This document shows positions 1 through 7,744 of a stretch of 64,000 nucleotides of DNA, piece after piece (the stretch's first letter is position 1; every line of letters starts with the position of its first letter). A program made the position numbers and the translations under genes. The notes below the pieces were generated by a model. That model worked only from the letters and a program-made list of their open reading frames with translations. It made no database searches and was not told the origin of the DNA. Origin of the DNA: CANLBN01 sp050633525 (lineage in GTDB: Bacteria > Pseudomonadota > Gammaproteobacteria > Pseudomonadales > Cellvibrionaceae). The stretch lies in NCBI GenBank assembly GCA_050633525.1, contig JBOEGR010000013.1, positions 102,063-166,062 on the forward strand. The letters are read 5' to 3'.

Positions 1-350
1 CTGAAGATATTATTACTCGTTATAGCGGTGATACCTTCGTAGTGATTTTTCCTGGTTTGGATAATGAACGGGCGGTCCATGTTGTCGATAGAATGCGCAA
101 CCAATTAGACGCTTGGCCTTTGTCGGTGGATGATTTGTTAATACGTCTATCCTTTAGTGCTGGCGTTGAAACGATCGATAAGACGAACTGTGCAGAAGAT
201 AATGCCTTTTCTGATTTTATTGATGTTGCTAAAAAAGCAATGAAAGACGCAAAGCAAAATGGTCGAGATCAGGTTGTCTCTGCAAACGAACAAGATTATT
301 CTGTAAATGATAGTGAAATAAAAACAGCAACTGAAGAAGTCACTGCATAA
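1..350 (+). CDS. GGDEF-domain protein, C-terminal fragment with degenerate motif
   Basis: The reading frame enters from the left edge and stops at 350, leaving about 115 residues. The visible part opens with RYSGDTFVVIFPG, which lines up with the RxGGDEF loop of diguanylate cyclases and is followed by the usual SFSAGV strand and a terminal KQNGRDQV segment. Active members make cyclic di-GMP from two GTP. Here the signature reads SGDTF: the first Gly is Ser and the conserved Glu is Thr, so I infer weak or no synthase activity and perhaps a GTP-sensing or scaffolding role. A 25-residue polar tail follows the domain. The N-terminal sensory part lies outside the window. Confidence 0.8.
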   Translation, partial: EDIITRYSGDTFVVIFPGLDNERAVHVVDRMRNQLDAWPLSVDDLLIRLSFSAGVETIDKTNCAEDNAFSDFIDVAKKAMKDAKQNGRDQVVSANEQDYSVNDSEIKTATEEVTA

Positions 351-358
351 TTTTTAAT

Positions 359-379
359 GGCGACCTATGTCGCCTTTTT
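359..379 (+). terminator. Rho-independent terminator after the GGDEF gene
   Basis: A 6-bp stem GGCGAC/GTCGCC with a CTAT loop is followed directly by TTTTT. It lies 9 bases after the stop codon at 350, a classical intrinsic terminator position. Confidence 0.85.
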
Positions 380-393
380 ACTTTTTATATCCG

Positions 394-786
394 TTATTTT
401 TTTCCCTCGTCTTCGGAGGGGCTATCTTTCGAGATGCTGTCTTTGGAAGTGTCATCTTCGGAAAGGTCACCTTGGTCATCTTCTTTCTTGTTGTTAATTT
501 CTTCCTCAATATAGCGATGCATAATCCTTCTTGCAACAATCGCTGAGCGCCATATCCAGGCAAAGCACATCACGCCAACAATGCCCCAAATAGGAGAGTA
601 TTTCGGTGATATAAGGCACAATGATCCTATAACGAGTAGCATAGCGATAGTAGCGTATAGTGCTCGCGACATGACTTTTTTAAGGTGTACTTCGATCTTT
701 TCCACGGTATCCATATTGGACTCTCTTAAAATGTCAGAGAGGTATTTGTAATCCTTTTCGTCTTTTTGAGCTTTAGATGCAAACAT
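394..786 (-). CDS. Small two-helix membrane protein with acidic repeat tail
   Basis: 130 residues of unrecognised family. Residues 1-40 are charged. Two hydrophobic helices follow at about 42-60 and 66-84 with a short loop between them. The C-terminal 35 residues are almost entirely Asp, Glu, Ser and Lys, with a loose DSxSKDS repeat. This suggests an inner-membrane protein with a disordered acidic cytoplasmic tail. It converges on the GGDEF gene, and the terminator between them separates the two. I cannot assign a function. Confidence 0.6.
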   Translation of the reverse strand: MFASKAQKDEKDYKYLSDILRESNMDTVEKIEVHLKKVMSRALYATIAMLLVIGSLCLISPKYSPIWGIVGVMCFAWIWRSAIVARRIMHRYIEEEINNKKEDDQGDLSEDDTSKDSISKDSPSEDEGKK

Positions 787-972
787 GTTTTACTCCACAT
801 GGTTTACGTATTGTATTAAGAGTGTCGCGTATAAAACGGCCTAAGGGCTAAATTTTTCAACAGATATTTGTATTCAGAACCGCATTTAGCCAGCGTTTGA
901 AAATCAAGTCGCATAGTTTACCTAATTTTAATGTTTAAAGCAGAGTTAGATTAAGGGCAGGACCATATCACG

Positions 973-1407
973 ATGAAAATCTTTATTATCAATGGGGCGT
1001 TAATCGCGATAGTCGTATTGATCCACTATGAAGTGCTAAGGCAGTTATCAATCATTATCCCAAGATTAGCTATTCGTCCCCGTTTGAGGGTCTTGGCAGG
1101 AGTGTTCGGGACATTGTGTGGGCATGTTGTCGAGATATGGGTATTTGGCTTTGCTTACTATTTCTTGCATCACCATGATAGTTTTGGGTCTTTAATGGGT
1201 AATTATCACGGCAGTATAATGGATAGCGTGTACTTCTCCTTTGCTTGTTATACCTCTCTGGGTTTTGGTGACATCGAGCCTATTGGTGATATTCGGTTTT
1301 TAGCAGGGCTCGAAGGTCTTGTCGGCTTGTTGTTAATCACTTGGTCCGCCTCTTTTATGTTTTTGGAAATGACGCGCTATTGGCGTGAATCGCCAGAACA
1401 AAAATAA
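973..1407 (+). CDS. Two-transmembrane potassium-channel-like protein
   Basis: 144 residues with a first hydrophobic segment at 5-20, a second near 52-66, a re-entrant pore stretch and a last helix at 112-133. The pore region reads CYTSLGFGDIEP, very like the K+ selectivity filter T-x-G-Y/F-G-D of the Ion_trans_2 family (two-helix channels). Members form tetrameric pores in the inner membrane. No cytoplasmic RCK or TrkA-N gating domain is attached. A weakly purine-rich stretch (AAGGGCAGGA) lies upstream of the ATG at 973. The gene stands alone and is followed by a strong hairpin. Confidence 0.7.
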   Translation: MKIFIINGALIAIVVLIHYEVLRQLSIIIPRLAIRPRLRVLAGVFGTLCGHVVEIWVFGFAYYFLHHHDSFGSLMGNYHGSIMDSVYFSFACYTSLGFGDIEPIGDIRFLAGLEGLVGLLLITWSASFMFLEMTRYWRESPEQK

Positions 1408-1420
1408 AGCGAGTGATGCC

Positions 1421-1452
1421 ATTGTGCCTTAGCTTATTTGCTAAGGCACAAT
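1421..1452 (+). terminator. Perfect 13-bp hairpin after the channel gene
   Basis: ATTGTGCCTTAGC and its exact complement GCTAAGGCACAAT flank a TTATTT loop, 13 bases after the stop at 1407. There is no following T-run on either strand, so it may be a weak terminator or an mRNA-stabilising hairpin between the convergent channel and peroxiredoxin genes. Confidence 0.55.
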
Positions 1453-1510
1453 TGAGTGACTGCTTACATCAAGTGTCTAATGATTTGTGATGTTACTTTG
1501 ACTGCTAATG

Positions 1511-2245
1511 TTACTTGGCTAGCCATTTTTCTAAATCATCGGCACCACCAATGAGTTCTCCCTCAATATAGACTTGGGGAACCGTGCCCGCACCAGTGAC
1601 GGCAGCCAGGCTACTATAAGTGATACCTTTGTCGCCTAAGACAATCTCCTCATAGTCATAACGATTTTCTGTTAATGCCTTCTTGGCTCTTGCGCAGTGG
1701 GGGCAGCCCGGTTTGGTAAACAGGCTGACTCGCTTAGGCAGGCTTGCTTGAGGGTTAATGTAGTTCAGCATAGTGTCAGCGTCACTGACTTCAAACGGGT
1801 CGCCTGGTAGGTCTGGCTCAATGAACATTTTCTCAATCACGCCATCTTTGACGAGCATGGAATAGCGCCAAGAGCGCTTGCCAAAACCAATATCATTTTT
1901 GTCTACCAGCATATCCATACCTTCTGTGAACTCACCATTGCCGTCAGGTATAAATAGAATATTGTCAGCATGCTGATCGCCCGCCCATGAATTCATGACA
2001 AAGGTATCATTGACCGAAAGGCAAGCAACGGTATCGACACCTTCCGCTTTGAATGAAGGTGTCAGCTCATTGTAACGAGGCAAGTGGGTAGATGAACACG
2101 TGGGGGTAAATGCGCCGGGCAAAGAAAACAAAATAACTGTTTTGCCTTTAAATATCTCATTTGTCGTTAAATCAACCCAGTTATCCCCTTGTCGAGTGCG
2201 AAAGGTAACGGAGGGGATGGTTTGGCCTTCTTTGTTGGAGAGCAT
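1511..2245 (-). CDS. Peroxiredoxin-glutaredoxin hybrid (Prx5-Grx fusion)
   Basis: 244 residues in two domains. Residues 1-165 are an AhpE/Prx5-type peroxiredoxin with the peroxidatic loop PGAFTPTCSSTH. Residues 172-244 are a glutaredoxin with the CPHC active site and the TVPQVYI cis-proline motif. The family reduces H2O2 and alkyl hydroperoxides using glutathione, with the fused glutaredoxin recycling the oxidised cysteine. Length and order match the Haemophilus-type hybrid. It is likely cytosolic and monocistronic. No OxyR site was identified by eye. Confidence 0.92.
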   Translation of the reverse strand: MLSNKEGQTIPSVTFRTRQGDNWVDLTTNEIFKGKTVILFSLPGAFTPTCSSTHLPRYNELTPSFKAEGVDTVACLSVNDTFVMNSWAGDQHADNILFIPDGNGEFTEGMDMLVDKNDIGFGKRSWRYSMLVKDGVIEKMFIEPDLPGDPFEVSDADTMLNYINPQASLPKRVSLFTKPGCPHCARAKKALTENRYDYEEIVLGDKGITYSSLAAVTGAGTVPQVYIEGELIGGADDLEKWLAK

Positions 2246-2438
2246 GTGTAAAATCCTATATAAAGTGAATATGAGTAAGTGGTATTAATAGTCAGTGGTG
2301 TTAATAGTAAGCGCTTCAGGTGGAAAGTTAAAATTAATTGATTAAATGTTATCGATTGCTTTAATCTATCGCCGTTTAAAGCTATCCATTATGGTGTGCA
2401 CTTGCAGACCGCTTATATCAATCGCGCACTCGATAGCA

Positions 2439-3338
2439 TTACTGTAGCAGTTCAGTAAATATTTTCTCTTTTAACAAGGCAGTTCGTAACCACTGGCAAG
2501 CTTGTCCTTGGTGATGCTTCGGCCACGCCATAAATAATGTTTGTGGAAAAGACGTCGTATCAATCACAAGCGGTGTGAGTAGCCCTTCGTCTATTGCAGG
2601 TTTCGCAAGGTAATCAGGCAGATGGCTAATGCCGGCACCATGAATCAGCGCTTCATACTTTTTGTCCATATTTGCTACGGATAATACCTGATTTAATCCT
2701 AAGAGCCCCACGTTTCGCTGAGGTAAGTTTATCGCGCTATCGGCGACGACAATATGGGTGAAAGATTTTAAGCTTTCTCGGCTAATCGGTGAGTTGAGCG
2801 AGGCCGCTGGGTGTTTGTTTGAGCAAACAATGCTCGTGCTTATCTGGCCTAGGGCCTCTTTGTGCCAATGTGCACCAGTAGGCTCATCGCCAGTGACTCC
2901 GATGACTAGGTCTGCACGCTCTGTCACCAGTGCTTCCCAGCTACCGCTCAGCGCTTCTTCAGAGAGTTGCAGGTTGAGCCAAGGCTGTTCGACCATAAGT
3001 TGCTTCAGTATGGGCCAGAGTGGTGTGGTGGGTAATATAGTATCGACAACAATGCGTAACTCGGTTTCCCAGCCGGTTTCGATGCGCTTGGCCTGCTCTT
3101 CCAGTAGCTTGACCTGTTTTAGTATTTCTCGCCCTCTTTCTAATAGTAGCTTTCCTGTGGGGGTGAGCTTGGCGCGTTGTTTATTTCTATCAAATAATTT
3201 GATGTTAAGCTGCTCTTCAACTTTCTTAATTGTATAGGTTAGTGCTGAAGGTACCTTGAATAATTCTTCTGCAGCGGCAGCAAAACTTCCTTTTCTATCA
3301 ATAGAATCAATGGCTTGTAGCGCTTCTAATGAAATCAT
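2439..3338 (-). CDS. LysR-family regulator, YhaJ-like
   Basis: 299 residues. The N-terminal winged helix-turn-helix (1-60) contains GSFAAAAEELFKVPSALTY, and a substrate-binding domain follows from about 90. As I remember E. coli YhaJ, the match runs through the helix-turn-helix and into GWETELRIVVDT. YhaJ activates yqjF in response to dinitrotoluene breakdown products and quinones. This gene is divergent from a doxX (yqjF-like) gene, followed by genes for a YqjG-type reductase and a pirin, which are YhaJ-associated partners in enterics. I infer that it controls that set from the 135-bp intergenic region. Confidence 0.88.
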   Translation of the reverse strand: MISLEALQAIDSIDRKGSFAAAAEELFKVPSALTYTIKKVEEQLNIKLFDRNKQRAKLTPTGKLLLERGREILKQVKLLEEQAKRIETGWETELRIVVDTILPTTPLWPILKQLMVEQPWLNLQLSEEALSGSWEALVTERADLVIGVTGDEPTGAHWHKEALGQISTSIVCSNKHPAASLNSPISRESLKSFTHIVVADSAINLPQRNVGLLGLNQVLSVANMDKKYEALIHGAGISHLPDYLAKPAIDEGLLTPLVIDTTSFPQTLFMAWPKHHQGQACQWLRTALLKEKIFTELLQ

Positions 3339-3473
3339 AATCGATACGTTTTTATATTGTTCAAAAAAATTGAATTACTATCTCAAAATATATCAATTTT
3401 CTTTGTTTTTGCCCAGCTCTATAGTGTCTCCATCAACTACATGAATTCAAGCTACAACAAGTGGAGAAAAACA

Positions 3474-3908
3474 ATGAATATCCAATCACTACTCAAAACA
3501 GATGATCAATGGGCAAGCCTAGCGTTGCGTTTACCTGCCGGTGTTATTTTTGCCGCACACGGTGCGCAAAAGCTATTTGCTTGGTTTGGCGGGTATGGTT
3601 TGGAGGGTACAGGACAGTTTATGGCCTCACAGGGTTTGGAGCCCGGTTTTTTAATGGCCTTATTGGCCGGCAGTGCAGAATTTTTTGGTGGTTTAGCACT
3701 TATCTTTGGTCTATTGGTTCGACCCGCTGCACTGGTTTTGGCTTTTACGATGTTAATAGCCGGTGTTGTTGTGCATGGAGCTGCGGGCCTATTTTTAAGT
3801 AATGGCGGTTTTGAGTTTGCTCTTGCTTTGTTCTCCTCCAGTGTGGCTTTGGTGATACTGGGTGGTGGTCAATTATCTCTGGATAAAGTCATTACCAGCG
3901 CAAAATAG
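3474..3908 (+). CDS. DoxX/YqjF-family membrane protein
   Basis: About 144 residues starting at the ATG at 3474, which has GTGGAGAAAAAC just upstream; the frame is open further upstream but without such a site. It has four hydrophobic segments. The first ends in LPAGVIFAAHGAQKLFAWFGG, typical of DoxX proteins (inner-membrane, four helices). E. coli YqjF is the inducible DoxX protein of the quinone/nitroaromatic response. As first gene after the divergent YhaJ-like regulator, it probably carries the regulated promoter of the module. Its biochemical role is unsettled in the family. Confidence 0.85.
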   Translation: MNIQSLLKTDDQWASLALRLPAGVIFAAHGAQKLFAWFGGYGLEGTGQFMASQGLEPGFLMALLAGSAEFFGGLALIFGLLVRPAALVLAFTMLIAGVVVHGAAGLFLSNGGFEFALALFSSSVALVILGGGQLSLDKVITSAK

Positions 3909-4003
3909 TTCCGGCCCTTCGTTAATCTGAGGGGTTTTGTTGCACTTCGGGTGAAAACCTAGGGTGCTTAAATGACCATCAATTAAGACAGGAGAAAAAT
4001 AAA

Positions 4004-4594
4004 ATGAATAACACAATATTACAAATTGATTCTAGCGCTCGCTATCAAGGGTCGCTATCAAGGGAATTAACGCAATACTTGAGCGGTGTATTGGCTCAAA
4101 GAAATCAGGCGGAGATAATCTACCGAGATTTATCGGCATCTGTTTTGCCTTTTGTCACAGAAAAACATATAGGTGCTTATTATACGCCAAAGGAGAATAG
4201 GTCTGAGGAGCAGCGTCAACTATTGGTCGGCTCAGATGAGTTAATTACTGAGTTGAGAGCGGTTAATACTTTGGTGATAGGCGCACCTATTTATAATTTT
4301 TCTGTTCCAGCTACGTTAAAAGCGTGGATCGATCTAGTGTGTCGTGTTGGTGAAACATTTCAATACGGTGAAGCGGGTCCAGAAGGGCTGCTCGATATTG
4401 ATAATGCCTACATCATTACCAGTGCAGGCGGCACCGCAATAGGCAGTGATATTGATTTTAATAGTCAGTATCTACAACAAATTTGTCGTTTTATTGGTGT
4501 AAAAAAATCGCACGTGATTGATGTGTCTGGTTCCAAGCGTGACTCCGATACACTCATTGATTTTGCTAAAGAGCAAATAAATAACATCATTTAA
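4004..4594 (+). CDS. azoR: FMN-dependent NADH:quinone oxidoreductase / azoreductase
   Basis: 196 residues with a flavodoxin-like fold. The N-terminal phosphate loop is IDSSARYQGSLSR. The PIYNFSVPATLKAWID segment (about 97-112) and SAGGTAIG loop are hallmarks of AzoR (AcpD). The enzyme reduces quinones and azo bonds by two electrons using NADH and FMN, avoiding semiquinone radicals. AGGAGAAAAAT precedes the ATG. It sits between doxX and the glutathionyl-hydroquinone reductase gene, so the operon appears to handle electrophilic quinones at several steps. Confidence 0.92.
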   Translation: MNNTILQIDSSARYQGSLSRELTQYLSGVLAQRNQAEIIYRDLSASVLPFVTEKHIGAYYTPKENRSEEQRQLLVGSDELITELRAVNTLVIGAPIYNFSVPATLKAWIDLVCRVGETFQYGEAGPEGLLDIDNAYIITSAGGTAIGSDIDFNSQYLQQICRFIGVKKSHVIDVSGSKRDSDTLIDFAKEQINNII

Positions 4595-4626
4595 ATGGTT
4601 CATATTTTTAAAGGTAGGTAATTAAA

Positions 4627-5628
4627 ATGGGTTTGCTAGTAAAAGGCCAATGGCAGAATAGTTGGTATGATACAAAAAAGTCCGGTGGTGAATTCATTCG
4701 AGAAGATTCTCAATATCGCCATTGGATTACCGCAGATGGTGACGCCGGGCCAACAGGAGAGGGTGGTTTTATTGCCGAAGCTGATCGCTATCATTTGTAT
4801 GTTTCACTGGCATGTCCTTGGGCTCATAGAACACTTATTTTTCGACAGTTAAAAAAGCTAGAAAATATCATCAGTGTATCGATAGTGCATCCACATATGT
4901 TGGATAAAGGGTGGGTTTTTGATCGCGCATTCGAGGAGCCCTTTGATAAAAGTGTGCAATGTAAAGATGATGTATACGATAGTCAGTTTCTTTATGAAAT
5001 TTATACTCGTAACGATACACATTATTCAGGGCGAGTCACTGTGCCAATACTGTGGGATAAAAAACGAGAATGCATTGTTAATAACGAATCTGCCGATATT
5101 ATTCGAATGTTTAATAGCGCGTTTAATCATTTAACAAACGACCATAGTGATTTTTATCCGGAATCACAGCGCGAAGAAATAGATTTGATGAATGAACGAG
5201 TCTATCGGCATATTAATAATGGCGTTTACAAATGCGGGTTTGCGACTCAGCAGAAGGCGTATGAGAAAGCGTTCCGAGATTTATATTCAGCCTTAGATTT
5301 TGTTGATGATAAGTTGAGACAAAATAAATATTTAGTAGGAGATAGTTTAACAGAGGCTGATTGGCGATTGTTTACAACCTTGGTTCGCTTTGATGCGGTA
5401 TATGTAGGGCATTTTAAATGCAATTTAAAACGCATATCTGACTATAAGCATTTATCTCATTATCTGAAGGAGCTATATCAGTACGCGGGCATTTCGGAAA
5501 CGGTTAATTTAAAGCATATTAAACAGCATTATTATTATAGTCACGACACAATTAATCCGACGCGAGTTGTGCCAGTAGGGCCCGAATTAGATTTAGATGG
5601 AAAACATAATCGCGATAAAATTAGATAA
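4627..5628 (+). CDS. yqjG: Glutathionyl-hydroquinone reductase (YqjG/ECM4 family GST)
   Basis: 333 residues, the usual family length. The catalytic motif LACPWAHRTL (about 58-67) places the active Cys in the thioredoxin fold. VNNESADIIRMFN supplies the glutathione-binding Glu-Ser pair, and an all-helical domain follows. The family removes glutathione from glutathionyl-hydroquinones, regenerating hydroquinone. It lies 32 bases after azoR with AAAGGTAGG as ribosome site, and 19 bases before the pirin start. The set doxX, azoR, yqjG, pirin reads as one transcript. Confidence 0.92.
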   Translation: MGLLVKGQWQNSWYDTKKSGGEFIREDSQYRHWITADGDAGPTGEGGFIAEADRYHLYVSLACPWAHRTLIFRQLKKLENIISVSIVHPHMLDKGWVFDRAFEEPFDKSVQCKDDVYDSQFLYEIYTRNDTHYSGRVTVPILWDKKRECIVNNESADIIRMFNSAFNHLTNDHSDFYPESQREEIDLMNERVYRHINNGVYKCGFATQQKAYEKAFRDLYSALDFVDDKLRQNKYLVGDSLTEADWRLFTTLVRFDAVYVGHFKCNLKRISDYKHLSHYLKELYQYAGISETVNLKHIKQHYYYSHDTINPTRVVPVGPELDLDGKHNRDKIR

Positions 5629-5647
5629 TCATAGTGGAGGCATAAGA

Positions 5648-6526
5648 ATGGATGGTTTAAATGAAAAAGCTAAACGTAATGAGGAAAATAAAGACGGCCT
5701 CAATAGAGCGATAATCACTACCATAAATGCAAGCGCTACCAATGATGGTGACGGTGTAAAGATTGCGCGTAGTATAGGTTCTTCGTTGTTGCCTCAGCTC
5801 GATCCCTTTTTATTATTAGATGAATTAAAAAGTGATGATGCCGCTGACTATATGGGTGGCTTTCCTTCTCATCCCCATCGAGGTTTTGAAACAGTAACCT
5901 ATATGTTAGAGGGGAGCATGCGCCACAAAGATAGCGTCGGTAACGAAGGCCTTGTTCGCTCGGGTGATATTCAATGGATGACGGCCGGTTCGGGTATTGT
6001 TCATTCAGAAATGCCAGAGCAGGAAGAAGGACGAATGTGGGGCTTTCAATTATGGATTAATCTTCCAGCTAATCAAAAAATGCGTGCGCCGCGTTATCAA
6101 GAAATTGCATCAGCTAATGTTCCTGAAGTGAATAATGTTCAAGGTAAATTGCGTTTGTTGGCGGGTGAGCTGAACGGTATGAAAGGTGCTGTACAAGATA
6201 TTGTGACAGATCCTTTGTTAGTAGATGCTCAGCTTAATCCTAATGTCTCTACAAAAATAGTGTTGCCAAAAAGTCATGAGGCAATTATCTATGTATATAA
6301 AGGCAGCCTTGAAATAGAAGAACGTTGTTTGAAGGCGCAGCAATTAGGGCAGTTATCTTCGGGAAGTGTGATTGAAATAGTGGCGAGTTCTGAAGGTGTA
6401 GGCGCGTTGATATTAGCTGCTGCACCATTGAATGAACCCGTTGTGCGAGCCGGGCCCTTTGTAATGAATACCCAGCAAGAATTAGAAAAAGCTTTTGCGG
6501 ATTTCCACTCGGGAAATTTTGTATAG
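5648..6526 (+). CDS. Pirin family protein (YhaK/YhhW-type bicupin)
   Basis: About 292 residues from the ATG at 5648, chosen because GTGGAGGCATAAGA lies just upstream; an alternative start at 5597 would overlap the previous gene. The N-terminal cupin shows the pirin metal-site pattern FPSHPHRGFETVTYML, followed by GLVRSGDIQWMTAGSGIVHSE. Bacterial pirins of this type have quercetinase activity or act as redox sensors. Within this cluster it matches the YhaK position of enteric YhaJ regulons. It is the last gene of the operon and converges with the fructokinase gene. Confidence 0.9.
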   Translation: MDGLNEKAKRNEENKDGLNRAIITTINASATNDGDGVKIARSIGSSLLPQLDPFLLLDELKSDDAADYMGGFPSHPHRGFETVTYMLEGSMRHKDSVGNEGLVRSGDIQWMTAGSGIVHSEMPEQEEGRMWGFQLWINLPANQKMRAPRYQEIASANVPEVNNVQGKLRLLAGELNGMKGAVQDIVTDPLLVDAQLNPNVSTKIVLPKSHEAIIYVYKGSLEIEERCLKAQQLGQLSSGSVIEIVASSEGVGALILAAAPLNEPVVRAGPFVMNTQQELEKAFADFHSGNFV

Positions 6527-6537
6527 GCGCTGTTAAT

Positions 6538-7473
6538 TTAAAGCAATGCTTCTATTTCATTCAGTCTCGGTGGTTGGCAGCCTGTGCGTTCACAATTGAT
6601 AGAGGCGGCAACGGATGAAAACGTGAGCATATTTTTGATTTGGTCTTCAGATAAATCCCTAATTTTTTCTGGTGTGTCTGCCTTAATTTTTTCTAAGCTA
6701 TATAAATAGGCTGCAGAAAAGCAGTCTCCAGCTCCGACGGTGTCTATAACGGAGGTTGTTCGAAATGCTTTGACCGCTATTTTTTTATTGTGTGTAAATG
6801 CTTCTGCGCCTTTTGAGCCTAAGGTAATGATGGATAGTAGTGTGATTTTCTGTAAATGTTGTTTGGCTTGCTCCAAGGTCATGTCATTATATAAATATTG
6901 CAAATCCTCATCGCTCACTTTTACCACATCGGCTAATGCCAATAATTTTTTAATGCGATACCTGTAATCTTCGGCATCTGTTATTAGATCGGCTCTTACA
7001 TTAGGGTCAACGGATATAATGCCACCGAGTTCTTTCACCGATGTAACGATTTTCATCCAGTGGTGATAATCTTCGGCTTCATTAAGACAGAAGCCTGTAA
7101 TATGCAATATTTTGGTCGTTGAGGGGGGAGCTTTCTCCATGTCGAATGTCGCTACCATTCGGTCTGCGGTACCTTGCCGATAGAACGAGTAGTGGGCCTG
7201 ATTGTCGTGATCTAAAGTGACAAGGGCTAATGGTGTTGGGGCGTTTACAGTTTCCTTTAAGATGAGTTCAACACCACATTGTTGTAGCTGTTCCTGTAGT
7301 AACTGTCCCATAGGATCGTTAGAAATGGGACAGACAAAAGCAATTTTCTGCTCTAGTAAGCCAAGTGCGCAAGCCACGTTATAAGCCGAGCCGCCGGGTC
7401 TTGAAATAAACCCGTCTTTTGTGTCCCTGTTTTTGACCATATCGATCAACGCTTCACCTGCCGCTACAATCAT
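6538..7473 (-). CDS. Fructokinase, PfkB/ribokinase family
   Basis: About 311 residues from the ATG at 7473, preferred over 7491 because AGGAA lies eight bases before it. The start reads MIVAAGEALIDM, then RPGGSAYNVACALGLL (sugar-binding Gly-Gly), and near the C-terminus DTVGAGDCFSAAYL, the PfkB signature with its catalytic Asp. It phosphorylates fructose to fructose-6-phosphate. Mannitol 2-dehydrogenase, encoded in the divergent operon, makes fructose, so this kinase is the next step of that route. Confidence 0.88.
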   Translation of the reverse strand: MIVAAGEALIDMVKNRDTKDGFISRPGGSAYNVACALGLLEQKIAFVCPISNDPMGQLLQEQLQQCGVELILKETVNAPTPLALVTLDHDNQAHYSFYRQGTADRMVATFDMEKAPPSTTKILHITGFCLNEAEDYHHWMKIVTSVKELGGIISVDPNVRADLITDAEDYRYRIKKLLALADVVKVSDEDLQYLYNDMTLEQAKQHLQKITLLSIITLGSKGAEAFTHNKKIAVKAFRTTSVIDTVGAGDCFSAAYLYSLEKIKADTPEKIRDLSEDQIKNMLTFSSVAASINCERTGCQPPRLNEIEALL

Positions 7474-7544
7474 ATTCACATTTCCTAACATTTAGTCTGA
7501 CTTAAAAATGCTCTCATTTTGTGCCAGTAATTTAAGTTATATGC

Positions 7545-7593
7545 ACTATTTTGCACATATTTTTGACTTTTGTAACTTTGTCTGCAAAATAGT
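7545..7593. promoter_or_regulatory. Inverted repeat in the fructokinase/transporter intergenic region
   Basis: ACTATTTTGCA at 7545-7555 recurs as its exact complement TGCAAAATAGT at 7583-7593, 27 bases apart. The pair lies in the 271-bp region between the divergent fructokinase and polyol-transporter genes. By position it is a candidate operator for the AraC-type regulator encoded at 12067, but that link is inference. Confidence 0.5.
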
Positions 7594-7744
7594 ACTGATA
7601 TTTGGTTTTTTTGTACTGTTTCTGACCGATGCGACGGGGTTATTGTGTGCGTCTGGCGATGTTCTAGCCCAATTATGGCGCAACGCTATCTTTTTCTAGT
7701 TAAAAATAATAATCATGACGCACAGCGTCTGGGAGGAAGTTCGA

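Noticed and set aside
3357..3473. Upstream extension of the DoxX gene
   Set aside because: The extra residues lie in the promoter region shared with the LysR gene and lack the family pattern; GGAG precedes the ATG at 3474.
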